Below the pieces are notes generated by a model. It was given only the letters and a program-made list of their open reading frames with translations. It did not search any database and was not told the DNA's origin. A stretch of 50,536 nt of DNA from Actinospica durhamensis (lineage in GTDB: Bacteria > Actinomycetota > Actinomycetes > Streptomycetales > Catenulisporaceae): NCBI RefSeq assembly GCF_018139695.1, contig NZ_JAGSOG010000031.1, forward strand, positions 1-50,536, written 5' to 3'. How positions within the stretch are numbered: the stretch's first letter is position 1; every line of letters begins with the position of its first letter. A program made the position numbers and the translations under genes. Below are positions 17,133 to 25,081 of this stretch, piece after piece.

Positions 17133-17741
17133 GTGTCCCGCATACCCGACAACGTCCGCGCCGAAGTGATCGTCGAGCTGTACCGCCAGGCGGACCAGCT
17201 CGACTGGGAGATGCTGTCGACACGGGAGAAGACCACCCAGTATCAGCGGTGGATCGACGACCCCGCCGTCGGGGGCGTCCTGACGAAGTACCTACCGGCC
17301 GAGGAAGCCAGAGTGTGGATCAAGGACGTTCCGATGAAGGAGTTCGTCCGGGCCCAAGAAGGACTGAACAACTTCAGCCAGTACGTTGTGCGCCGATTCG
17401 CTGGGCCCGAAGAGATCGTCAAGCTGGCCCTCGGCCAGGGATGGCGAGTCGTGCCGGATTCCGCCGGCGAGAAGCCAGCGCACTGCCGCGCCACCGACGG
17501 CACGACCACCCGCTACCTGTGCTGGGGTAAAGACAACACGATGCGCGACCTTGTGTGGGCGGCGCTGAATCAGGCCATCGACATGAAGACGACCCCCTTG
17601 ATCATCATTACGTACCGCAGTGGGCACGCCGTGTCGAAGTCCGACCAGCAGCGACATCTCGAGGTCGCACGTCATTGCGGGATCGAGCTCAAACACATCC
17701 AACGGACCATGGTTTCCAACGTGCCGCCCAGAATCGCCTAG
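17133..17741 (+). CDS. Third protein of the MORC-helicase operon, unknown
   Basis: This 202-residue protein starts at GTG 17133, four bases past the helicase stop; the tight spacing fixes the start. It begins MSRIPDNVRAEVIVELYRQA and has a helical N-terminal half (YLPAEEARVWIKDVPMKEFV). The C-terminal half is mixed, with RYLCWGKDNTMRDLVWAALN and PLIIITYRSGHAVSKSDQQR. I recognise no family. The co-directional, nearly overlapping layout makes it an obligate component of the same system, perhaps target recognition, an inhibitor or a structural subunit. The following 17,742-17,938 holds no gene I can support. Confidence 0.7.
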   Translation: MSRIPDNVRAEVIVELYRQADQLDWEMLSTREKTTQYQRWIDDPAVGGVLTKYLPAEEARVWIKDVPMKEFVRAQEGLNNFSQYVVRRFAGPEEIVKLALGQGWRVVPDSAGEKPAHCRATDGTTTRYLCWGKDNTMRDLVWAALNQAIDMKTTPLIIITYRSGHAVSKSDQQRHLEVARHCGIELKHIQRTMVSNVPPRIA

Positions 17742-17938
17742 GGCTGAGAACCCGGCGAGGCGCCAGCAACCCCGTCGATTACCGCCTTCGATGATCCGTT
17801 CCAGGCACTTGCCGCCATCGAGAGTGCCCATGCCGACCGCCGCCGCTGGCATCCGCCGCGACGCCCCTACGCGTTATACCGCCGATTCCCGAGCGGAAAG
17901 GACGACTTGGCAGATTGAAGAGCCTGAAGAGACTCCTA

Positions 17939-18730
17939 TTAATAACCCCGCGAGTGGCGATCTTGATTCCGCCGTCGCGCCACTAGCACTGCGCCTCTTA
18001 CTCGCTCGGCCGCGATTGACGCGTCTTCATGTTCCCAAACGCGGATGACGATCCATCCTTCCTGTTCCAGGAGTCGGTCAGTCTCGGCGTCCCGCTGCTG
18101 GTTCTTCTCGATCTTGTCTGACCAGAACTCGGTGTTCCGTTTCGCGGGCCTGTAATGCTCCGGGCATCCGTGCCAGTAACACCCATCCACGAAGACGGCG
18201 ACCTTGACGCCCGTGAAGACGACATCGGCTGTGCGTCGGATGGAAGCGAGTGGCCTGATGGCGACGCGGTATCGGAGTCCGAGGGCGTGGAGAGAGGATC
18301 TGAGGCGCAGTTCGGGCTTGGTATCCCGACTGCGATTGCCGCGCATGCTCGCGGTGACGTCTACCGAACTCGCCCACGCCGTCGCTGCAGGGGACTGGGC
18401 CGCGAGCGTGTCGGGGAGCGCGATCCCCTTCTCTCGGGCGAGTGCCCATGCTCGCTGGAGATTGACTGAGCGAGTATCGCCGTCTACCTCGCCAAGGTAG
18501 GCTTCCCGCGTACGTCCTTTGTCAGACCAGCGCAGGTATGCGCGGATGCGCCGCGAGTGCGGGAACACCCTGAGCGCGACGGAACCGAGTGCGATGCGGC
18601 CGTCTTCCAGAGGCACTACGCGTCTGTCGTGCCCGCCAGCCGATGCGTCCTGCTCCCCAGCGGGTGACATTCCAGGGGCTCGCTTCCATGCACGCTCGTC
18701 TGGCCGTGTGCCCTTCCAGCGAGAGGTCAC
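17939..18730 (-). CDS. vsr: Very short patch repair (Vsr) endonuclease with N-terminal extension
   Basis: The protein has 263 residues, against roughly 130-160 for ordinary Vsr enzymes. The Vsr core occupies residues about 128-245: MRGNRSRDTKPELRLR, Asp169 in TADVVF, and VDGCYWHGCPEH with the zinc and active-site Cys and His residues. Vsr nicks T:G mismatches that arise when 5-methylcytosine deaminates at the methylase site. The first 120 residues form an extra domain (RIALGSVALRVFPHSRRIRA, YLGEVDGDTRSVNLQRAWAL) of unknown fold, perhaps a DNA-binding unit. The start ATG overlaps the methylase stop by 4 bp, so the two are translationally coupled. Confidence 0.88.
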   Translation of the reverse strand: MTSRWKGTRPDERAWKRAPGMSPAGEQDASAGGHDRRVVPLEDGRIALGSVALRVFPHSRRIRAYLRWSDKGRTREAYLGEVDGDTRSVNLQRAWALAREKGIALPDTLAAQSPAATAWASSVDVTASMRGNRSRDTKPELRLRSSLHALGLRYRVAIRPLASIRRTADVVFTGVKVAVFVDGCYWHGCPEHYRPAKRNTEFWSDKIEKNQQRDAETDRLLEQEGWIVIRVWEHEDASIAAERVRGAVLVARRRNQDRHSRGY

Positions 18731-20064
18731 GCGGCTTCTTTCTCGCCGTCGTTCTCCGCCGCTACGCTATCGGCGTAACGCAGTGCGTCCGCCACGGCGG
18801 TGGCGAAGCGCTTCCCGAGCAGGACGGGCACGGCGTTGCCCAACTGCCGCATCTGGTCGCCGCGACGGACGTTCCGCCCGGGGACCCACGTGTCCGGGAA
18901 CGTCATGACACGAGCGGTCTCGCGCACGGTCATGTAGCGGTGGGTGCCGTCGTCCAGGAGTACGACCGACTCTCCGCCCGGGACGCCGTGGACCCCGGCT
19001 TTGACGGTCTTGGCGGGCCGATCGAGCAGATTCGGGGTATGGCCCGGATAGATCCGCGCGCCTGGCCAGCCGATATGGTTAGGGACGACGCACTTGGGAT
19101 GCTGCTCGTAATCAATCAGCCCGTCCTGAGGGAGGGGTTTCTCGTCACGAGTCGGATCACCCATGATCGCGTCGCGTAGAGTGCGCCACGGTTGAAGCGT
19201 GAGACCTTCGTCGTTCTCGTCCACGCTCGGGACAGACGCGGCAACGCGCTGTTTCACGTGCTTGGGCACGGGCTTGTGCCGCTTCCAGTACTCGCTCTTG
19301 ACGTCACGCAACTGTTGGAACAACGCGGCTTCCGAGTGGGTCCTCCTCGGCTTGAACTTCTCCTCCCACAGCTCGTCGCCGATGTGGGCGTACACGTCCA
19401 TGCGGAACCCCACGATGATCACTCGGTGACGGACCTGTGGGACACCGTAGTCCGCCGCGTTGACCGGGATCGCGGAGACGACGTAGCGCCGTGCGCGCTC
19501 ATCGTGATCCGCCGGCTCAATCCCCACCAGACCCTTGAGCTTCTCGTTGTGCTCTTCCCAGACCGAACCCTCGCGCTCGACGAACGGCATGCGAAGCTCG
19601 TTGAGGATGTAGTCGAAGTACGGCCGGAAGGATGGACGTAGCAGACCACGCACGTTCTCGCAGATGAAGGCCCTCGGCTGGATCTCCCTGAGCGCCCTGA
19701 AGAACTCGGGGAACATGTTGCGCTCGTCCTCGTGGCCCTTGTGGTCGCCGCCGAGGCTGAACGGTTGACACGGTGGCCCTCCCGCCAGGAGCGACACCTT
19801 GTCGCGGAGATGCGCGAACTCGAGATCTTGGACAGGGCCGCCCTTAAGAGGCCACTTCTCGCCACGCTGCCGAGGGATGTGGGTCTCGCCCAACCACGGC
19901 GTGGCCTGGTTGGCGAGCAGCGTCTCACAGGCCTTCGGGGCGAACTCGTTAAGCAGGAGATGGCGGAACCCGGCCTCGTGAACGGCCATGGCGAGCCCGC
20001 CGCCGCCGGCGAAGAGCTCGACGCTAGTGCCCGCCTCACTGGAATGTTCAGCCTGGTCGATCAT
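18727..20064 (-). CDS. C5-cytosine DNA methyltransferase
   Basis: This 445-residue enzyme carries all the key motifs. Motif I is VELFAGGGGLAMAV. Motif IV is GGPPCQPFS with catalytic Cys99. Motif VI is ENVRG (136-140) and motif VIII is QVRHR. RPAKTV and QLGNAVP are motifs IX and X. The target-recognition region lies between VIII and IX. It flips out and methylates a cytosine at carbon 5 and so protects host DNA from the neighbouring nuclease. With the Eco29kI-like nuclease nearby, CCGCGG is the most likely target, an inference from family. A TACACT hexamer six bases before the ATG suggests a leaderless message. Confidence 0.92.
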   Translation of the reverse strand: MIDQAEHSSEAGTSVELFAGGGGLAMAVHEAGFRHLLLNEFAPKACETLLANQATPWLGETHIPRQRGEKWPLKGGPVQDLEFAHLRDKVSLLAGGPPCQPFSLGGDHKGHEDERNMFPEFFRALREIQPRAFICENVRGLLRPSFRPYFDYILNELRMPFVEREGSVWEEHNEKLKGLVGIEPADHDERARRYVVSAIPVNAADYGVPQVRHRVIIVGFRMDVYAHIGDELWEEKFKPRRTHSEAALFQQLRDVKSEYWKRHKPVPKHVKQRVAASVPSVDENDEGLTLQPWRTLRDAIMGDPTRDEKPLPQDGLIDYEQHPKCVVPNHIGWPGARIYPGHTPNLLDRPAKTVKAGVHGVPGGESVVLLDDGTHRYMTVRETARVMTFPDTWVPGRNVRRGDQMRQLGNAVPVLLGKRFATAVADALRYADSVAAENDGEKEAA

Positions 20065-20263
20065 AGAGAAAGTGTACCGCGGAGTTGGCGATCAAGAAAG
20101 CTTTTCGCTGAAATGCCCGGTCACGACGGCGCGTCGGCAACCGGTCGGGCCGCGGTCGAACGCGCGTTCTACATGGTAGCGTCGCCGCTGGCACTCGCAG
20201 CGTGCGGTCAGATAATGTGAGGAACCGGTTGGCATCAGGAGCGTCCAGGGGTGAGGTACCGAC
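20065..20263. promoter_or_regulatory. Divergent methylase/nuclease promoter with two CCGCGG sites
   Basis: This 199-bp gap separates the methylase (leftward) from a GIY-YIG nuclease (rightward). It contains CCGCGG, the recognition sequence of the Eco29kI family, at 20,077-20,082 and again at 20,150-20,155. The first lies against a TACACT -10-like element, just before the methylase start. Methylation of these sites could feed back on transcription. No controller (C-protein) gene is visible. Confidence 0.4.
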
Positions 20264-21127
20264 GTGAGTGTCGCGAGACAGGAGCCACACCACTTCGCAG
20301 ATTTCCGCCTCAGCATCACCAAGGCCCTCGGTGACCAACTGGGGGAGGAGATAAGGAAGCTCACGCCCGCGCCGCTGGCGCCGAGCGCACTGAGTGGCCT
20401 CAAGCCCGAGCCCGGCGTCTACCAGCTGTATCGGCGCGACAAACTCGTTTACATCGGCAAGGCCGACAGGTCCCTGCCGGAGCGCCTTGCGCAGCACGGA
20501 CGCAAGATCTCCGGACGCGAGAACATCTCGACTAGCGAGATGACGTTCACGTGCCTGTACGTCGCCGAGGACTTCTCCGCCGTGGCGCCAGAAACCCTCC
20601 TGATCAAGCAGCATCAGGGGCATGGGCAGGCCCCGTGGAACAACAACGGCTTCGGGAACAAGGATCCCGGCCGCAATCGCGACCGCACCGTAGTGAAGTC
20701 ATCGCACTTCGATGCCCACTTCCCCATCAACCTCTCGACCGCTGTCAGCGTCCGCCGCGGCGTGCACGGCGCGAAGCATCTACTCGAGTCGCTCAAGGAT
20801 TCCCTGCCATACAACCTGCGCTACGACGAGGTCTTCAAGGCGAAGAGCGGAGCCGCGCTGGAGCGGATCGAGGTACTGGAGAGCCCCACCACAGCACGGG
20901 AAGCATTCCGGCTGATCGTCGGCAGCCTGCCAGCGGGCTGGCAGCTCACAGCCCTGCCGGGGTACGCCATCCTTTACAAAGAAGCGATCGCGGACGTCTA
21001 TAAGAGCGCGCTGGTTCGGTGGCGGCGCGACGAATACGGGCACGTAATCGAGACGGCGGGCGCTCACATCTTCAGCGCCGACGACGGGACTCCCCCGCTC
21101 GACACCGACGAGAGTTATGACTCTTGA
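20264..21127 (+). CDS. GIY-YIG nuclease domain protein of the R-M locus
   Basis: This 287-residue protein starts at GTG 20264 after AGGGGTGAGG. The GIY-YIG fold is clear: GVYQLYRRDKLVYIGKA (51-67), Arg74 and His78 in ERLAQHGRK, Glu110 in APETLLIK and Asn126 in WNNNGFGNKDPGR. All positions needed for one-metal cleavage therefore appear to be present. The C-terminal 140 residues (LPYNLRYDEVFKAKSGAALE and beyond) are not recognised and may bind DNA. It converges with the Eco29kI-like gene with a 13-bp overlap. It may be a second restriction enzyme or a partner subunit; having two GIY-YIG nucleases at one methylase is unusual. Confidence 0.8.
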   Translation: MSVARQEPHHFADFRLSITKALGDQLGEEIRKLTPAPLAPSALSGLKPEPGVYQLYRRDKLVYIGKADRSLPERLAQHGRKISGRENISTSEMTFTCLYVAEDFSAVAPETLLIKQHQGHGQAPWNNNGFGNKDPGRNRDRTVVKSSHFDAHFPINLSTAVSVRRGVHGAKHLLESLKDSLPYNLRYDEVFKAKSGAALERIEVLESPTTAREAFRLIVGSLPAGWQLTALPGYAILYKEAIADVYKSALVRWRRDEYGHVIETAGAHIFSADDGTPPLDTDESYDS

Positions 21128-21840
21128 TCCTCTGTGAGTTGCCCGATTTCGACGGGTGCCATCGGTGAAAGCCGTTCCAGCGCGTCCATCGGGGGGTGCT
21201 CGGTGAAGTGTGCATTGATCGCGTGCGCGATCTGCTCGGGACTGCTCTCGTTCGCCGCGCGACCCTTCGCGAAGGGCCTTCCAACATGCACCGTGTCCCA
21301 CTTCGACATCTTCTGCTCGCCGCGGCCTGATCCCGGGCCGTGAATACCGAAGCCGTCGACGACACTGTTCCAGACCGGCCTCAGCGTCTTGATCATCATA
21401 CCCTCGGCGAGATGGATGAACGTCTGCTCGGTGACGAGGTAGCGGTAGGTGAAGTCACCCGCGCTGAGACTCTCCTCGGCGCACCTGACAGACTTCCTGT
21501 GGTCCTTGATCCTCGCCCAAAGGGGAAGATTCGCCTCGTCGTCGCGAACGGCTTCTTGACCTGTGCGCGCGCCTTTGGGGATCGCCCGTCCGACGTAGAT
21601 CGGGGTCCTTATGCCTGAGATGGGCACATAGAGTGGATTCGGTCCACTATAGAAAAGTGCATAGATGCCAGCGCCACCGAACGGCGGCAAAAGGTCATCG
21701 AGAGACTTCGGCGGACACTCGAGGAGCTTCCTGCCCACGCTTCGAGCGAGTTCCGTCAGCTCGAGGGGGTTGTATCCCGGGCCAGCCGACTTGATCGCCT
21801 CAAGCTTCACGGCCTTCGAGTACCGTTCCTGCTTCGTCAC
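21115..21840 (-). CDS. Eco29kI-family GIY-YIG restriction endonuclease
   Basis: This 241-residue protein has the Eco29kI layout. An N-terminal helical segment comes first, then GIYALFYSGPNPLY (GIY at 58-60) with the family-specific inserted loop. IYVGRAIPKGART (YVG at 82-84) follows, then Arg110 and His114 in RIKDHRKS, Glu146 in LAEGMMIK and Asn158 in WNSVVDGFG. The last element is typical of the family. Eco29kI cuts the palindrome CCGCGG as a homodimer. The start is GTG 21840. The adjacent cytosine methylase and Vsr gene complete a type II system. Specificity is inferred from family and would need testing. Confidence 0.88.
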   Translation of the reverse strand: MTKQERYSKAVKLEAIKSAGPGYNPLELTELARSVGRKLLECPPKSLDDLLPPFGGAGIYALFYSGPNPLYVPISGIRTPIYVGRAIPKGARTGQEAVRDDEANLPLWARIKDHRKSVRCAEESLSAGDFTYRYLVTEQTFIHLAEGMMIKTLRPVWNSVVDGFGIHGPGSGRGEQKMSKWDTVHVGRPFAKGRAANESSPEQIAHAINAHFTEHPPMDALERLSPMAPVEIGQLTEDQES

Positions 21841-22079
21841 GCGCTAACCTTACCGTTCGCCGCGAATCGCGGACGAGCCACACCACGCTCCCCACGGTCC
21901 AGCAAGCTCGGTTGTCAGCGGGCAGGGGCTGTCACTGTGGAGTGGACGCGGTTTATGCCACCACCTCGCCGCATCGTGGCTTTGACATGCGGCGGGATGG
22001 GTTCCGGCGTTCGTCCGTCGCGCTGCAGGACAGCAACGGAACGCGGGTAGCGGGGCGACAGCTGCCAGGGTTCTGGTTC

Positions 22080-22832
22080 ATGCCGTCTCGCCGCGCCAGC
22101 CGTCGTGATCTCGAAGCCGCTCTCGCCGACGCCCGCGGGCAGCTACGGCGACAAGAACACGAACTACGGGACCTGCGCGAGGAAGCCGACCTTGGGCGGA
22201 AATCGGCCGAAACCTTGATCCATCACGCGCCGGCCCGGGAACGGTTCACGTTCATCCACACGCTCCGTAACCGGTTCGCAGTCCGGCGAATCTGCCGGAT
22301 CATCGCCACCGACCACGCCGGCTACTTCGCCTGGGTCCGTGCGGAACCCAAGCGCACGGCCCGCAACCTCGAGGACCGGGAGCTGCTGCAGCTGATCACC
22401 GAGATCCACACGGCCCATCCCGCATATGGGGCGGAACGGGTCACCCGGGAGTTGAAGAACCAAGGGACACAGATCGGCCCGCGCAGGGTCTCCCGACTCA
22501 TGCGGGAGAACGGCATCGCCGGAATCACCCGGCGCAAGCGCCGCAACCTGACCAAACCCGACAAACGCGCTGCCGCGATCCCCGACCTGCTCCAGCGCAA
22601 CTTCACCGCTCCCATGCCCGGCCTGAAACTGACCGGCGACATCTCCTGTCTCCGCACGTCCGAAGGATGGATCTACCTCGTGACCGTGATCGACCTGTGC
22701 AGTAAAGAGTTGATCGGCTGGGCCATCGCGGCGCACATGCGCACCAGCCTCGTAGCCGACGCGATGACCATGGCGCACGGCCGCGGCCTGACCGCCGGCA
22801 ACGCGATCATGCACACGGACAGAGGCAGCCAA
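22080..22832 (+). pseudogene. IS3-family transposase OrfB, 5' part
   Basis: From ATG 22080 the product has a coiled N-terminus (SRRDLEAALADARGQLRRQE), then the IS3 HTH_21 region (HPAYGAERVTRELKNQGTQI, RRKRRNLTKPDKR) and the first part of the rve core (MPGLKLTGDISC with the first Asp, then MHTDRGSQ with the second). The frame is broken right after HTDRGSQ by the IS30 insertion. The protein is therefore non-functional as it stands. About 70 percent of the aligned positions seem shared with the second IS3 fragment at 26.2 kb, judged by eye. Confidence 0.85.
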
Positions 22833-22835
22833 GGC

Positions 22836-24289
22836 GGATTCAATCGGTCGTCGCAACGCCTCGATTCTGGAGGTGAGAGCGGTGGGTGTAGGGCCGCGGC
22901 AGCGGGCGGTTCGCCGCTATCGGGGGCAGATTCCTTCGCCGGGGCGGCCGACGGTGGCCTGGCGGGAGGACCGGGTTCGGTTCTGGGCGGAGATCGGGGC
23001 AGGGGGCTGTACGGAGGACGCGGCCGCGGTCGCCCGCGTGTCTGCGCCGGTGGGGTTCCGCTGGTTTCGTCACGCTGGCGGAGTGAATCCGCAGCTGCCC
23101 TCATCCACGTCGGGCCGGTATCTGTCGTTTACTGAGCGCGAGGACATCGCGGTGTGGTGGGCCCAGGATGTGGGTGTGCGCGAGATCGCCCGGCGGTTGG
23201 GACGCTCGCCCTCGACGATCTCGCGGGAGGTGCGGCGCAACGCCTCGAGCCGGTCCTACTATCTGGATTACCGGGCCTCGACGGCGCAGTGGCACGCCGA
23301 GCGTCGGGCGCGTCGGCCCAAGGTCTCGAAGCTGGCTGCGAACGAGCGTCTTCACCAGTACGTCCAGGAGCGGCTGGCCGGGGAGATCCGCATGTCGAAC
23401 GGCACGATCGCGTCGGGTCCCGCGGTCCCTGTGTGGCACGGACGCAACAAGCCGCGCCGGGCGGATCGGCGCTGGGCGACCGCGTGGAGCCCGGAACAGA
23501 TCGCGCACCGGTTGCCGGCGGAGTTCCCCGATGATGAGTCCATGCGCATCTCGCACGAGGCGATCTACCAGGCCCTCTACGTCGAAGGCCGCGGGGCGCT
23601 GAAACGGGAGTTGGTCGCCTGCCTGCGCACCGGTCGTGCGCTGCGGGTTCCACGCGCTCGCGCCCGGCAGCGCGCTGCGGGCCACGTCACGGACGAGGTG
23701 ATGATCAGTCAGCGGCCGGCCGAGGCTGAGGACCGTGCGGTGCCCGGTCATTGGGAAGGCGATCTGATCATCGGCACCGACCGGTCGGCGATCGGGACGC
23801 TGGTGGAGCGCACGACACGGTTCACGGTCCTGTTGCACCTGCCGCGGATGGAGGGCTTCGGTCAGCAGCCACGGACCAAGAACGGCCCGGCGTTGGCCGG
23901 CTACGGCGCCCACGCGATGAAGGACGCCATCGCCGAGACGATCACGACGATGCCCGACCAGCTGCGACGGTCGTTGACCTGGAACCGTGGCAAAGAACTC
24001 GCCCAGCATGCCCAGTTGACGATCGACACCGGGCTCCAGGTCTACTTCGCCGATCCGCACAGCCCCTGGCAGCGCGGCACGAACGAGAACACCAACGGGC
24101 TGCTACGCCAGTACTTCCCCAAGGGCACAGACCTCGCGCGCTGGAGCGCGCGGGAGATCGAGGCCGTCGCGGTCGCCCTCAACAGCCGGCCGCGCAAAGC
24201 ACTCGGCTGGCGAACCCCTGCCGAGGCCCTCCGCGACGAGCTAAAGTTACCCTAAACGGGACAATGCGTTGCAACGATCCCTTGAAGCC
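22836..24289 (+). mobile_element. IS30-family element nested in IS3
   Basis: Imperfect inverted repeats GGATTCAATCGGTCGTCGCA (22,836 onwards) and, on the opposite strand from 24,289, GGCTTCAAGGGATCGTTGCA bound an IS30-type transposase gene. The host sequence CAGCCAA before the left end and CAGTCAA after the right end look like an imperfect target duplication inside the IS3 transposase. Removing the insert restores the IS3 reading from HTDRGSQ to YFAKTYQ. Confidence 0.75.
22873..24255 (+). CDS. IS30-family transposase (catalytic Asp replaced by Asn)
   Basis: This 460-residue protein starts at GTG 22873 after CTGGAGG. It has the IS30 helix-turn-helix regions (YLSFTEREDIAVWWAQDVGV, IARRLGRSPSTISREVRRN). 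The catalytic core begins at GHWEGDLIIG with the first Asp and ends with NENTNGLLRQYFPKG, which carries the Glu. In active IS30 enzymes the second Asp lies in a TWDRG motif; here the sequence is LTWNRGKEL, so that acidic residue is missing. The enzyme is therefore probably inactive even though the frame is full length. The long N-terminal extension with GVGPRQRAVRRYRG is common in actinobacterial members. Confidence 0.85.
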   Translation: MRAVGVGPRQRAVRRYRGQIPSPGRPTVAWREDRVRFWAEIGAGGCTEDAAAVARVSAPVGFRWFRHAGGVNPQLPSSTSGRYLSFTEREDIAVWWAQDVGVREIARRLGRSPSTISREVRRNASSRSYYLDYRASTAQWHAERRARRPKVSKLAANERLHQYVQERLAGEIRMSNGTIASGPAVPVWHGRNKPRRADRRWATAWSPEQIAHRLPAEFPDDESMRISHEAIYQALYVEGRGALKRELVACLRTGRALRVPRARARQRAAGHVTDEVMISQRPAEAEDRAVPGHWEGDLIIGTDRSAIGTLVERTTRFTVLLHLPRMEGFGQQPRTKNGPALAGYGAHAMKDAIAETITTMPDQLRRSLTWNRGKELAQHAQLTIDTGLQVYFADPHSPWQRGTNENTNGLLRQYFPKGTDLARWSAREIEAVAVALNSRPRKALGWRTPAEALRDELKLP

Positions 24290-24550
24290 AGTCAATATTT
24301 CGCGAAGACATACCAGCGGCTCCTGCAGCGCCTCGAGATACGACAATCCACAAGCCGTACCGGCTCCCGCCTCGACGGCACCGCCGCAGAATCCTTCTTC
24401 GCCACGATCAAATCCGAGATCGGCACCGAATCCTGGCCCGACAGAGCCAGCGCCCGACGCGACATCGAAAACTACATCAACGACTACAACGCCCGGCGGC
24501 TACACTCCGCGATCGACTACCAGCCGCCCGCCACCATGTGCCTCGCATGA
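24290..24550 (+). pseudogene. IS3-family transposase OrfB, 3' part
   Basis: This stretch encodes SQYFAKTYQRLLQRLEIRQS, then DGTAAESFFATIKSEIG with the catalytic Glu of the DDE triad, and ends INDYNARRLHSAIDYQPPA with a stop at 24,548-24,550. It is the continuation of the OrfB whose 5' part stops at 22,832. It is read here without its own start signal. Confidence 0.85.
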
Positions 24551-24601
24551 CAAACCCGCATGTCAACGGACGCGTAAGACTAGCTGGTGGCATAAACCGT
24601 G

Positions 24602-24678
24602 TCGAATCCAACTACCTGCATGCCCGGCCGGACGACCTGGCGGCAGCGCGCGACGCCCTCGGCCGCAAGAGCGGATAA
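24602..24678 (+). other. C-terminal remnant of a disrupted gene
   Basis: Just outside the right end of the IS3 element an open frame encodes VESNYLHARPDDLAAARDAL and a short basic tail before TAA at 24,676. It has no start and looks like the last 25 codons of a gene cut by the IS. The family is not identifiable. Confidence 0.3.
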
Positions 24679-24761
24679 AGAATCTTGAGATACACCCTTG
24701 CTTCCAGCATCTCTTGCAGTATCGTTTCCAGTAACAGCTACGCGACAGCGAAGGGGCCGCA

Positions 24762-24959
24762 GTGGAGCAGGCCGAGAAGGTCCGCGAGATCCGGCTTCGG
24801 CGGGCCGCCGAGCGCCAGGGCCTCAAGCTGACCCGTTCGCGCCGCCGCGATGAGCGTGCGCTCGACTACGGCAAGTACTGGCTGCTGCGCGGCGACGAGA
24901 AGGTCACCCCGGCGGAAGGCGTGGGTCTCGACGAGATCGAGGCCTACCTCACCCGCTAG
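24762..24959 (+). CDS. Small basic conserved actinobacterial protein
   Basis: This 65-residue protein starts at GTG 24762 after GAAGGGG. It has the pattern EKVREIRLRRAAERQGLKLT then RSRRRDERALDYGKYWLL and ends VGLDEIEAYLTR. Proteins of this shape are common in actinobacteria, often beside integrated elements, plasmid genes or att sites, and are annotated as hypothetical. The arginine-rich middle suggests nucleic-acid binding. Here it stands alone between the IS3 end and the right tRNA-Arg fragment. This is consistent with a cargo or regulatory gene of the integrated element. Confidence 0.75.
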   Translation: MEQAEKVREIRLRRAAERQGLKLTRSRRRDERALDYGKYWLLRGDEKVTPAEGVGLDEIEAYLTR

Positions 24960-25014
24960 AGAAGATCGTTAGACCCGTTGTGAGAGTTTGTGAGAGCAAG
25001 GCCCCAGTAACACG

Positions 25015-25051
25015 AAAAGGGCCCCATCCTCTTGATAAGAGAACAGAGCCC
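25015..25051 (-). terminator. Hairpin terminator beside right tRNA-Arg fragment
   Basis: On the minus strand GGGCTC-TG-TTCTCTT, a short loop, then AAGAGGA-TG-GGGCCC form a stem with G-U pairs and small bulges, followed by TTTT. It lies downstream of the tRNA 3' half at 25,082, matching the terminator-plus-fragment arrangement at 12.4 kb. Confidence 0.55.
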
Positions 25052-25081
25052 TGAACTGCGGACTAGCCGGGTCGTACGTGG

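Larger units (their letters stand above)
21942..24604 (+). mobile_element. IS3-family element, interrupted by IS30
   Basis: Related terminal inverted repeats end the element: GGACGCGGTTTATGCCACCA near 21,944 on the left, and on the right the reverse complement reads CGACACGGTTTATGCCACCA (about 24,585-24,604). Between them an IS3-type OrfB is split by an IS30 element. No convincing OrfA precedes it. The insertion lies directly downstream of the restriction locus and marks the right part of the defence island. Confidence 0.8.

Noticed and set aside
24602..24678. Complete small gene between the IS3 end and the 65-residue protein
   Set aside because: There is no start codon with a ribosome site; only a tail-like frame ending at 24,678 is visible.
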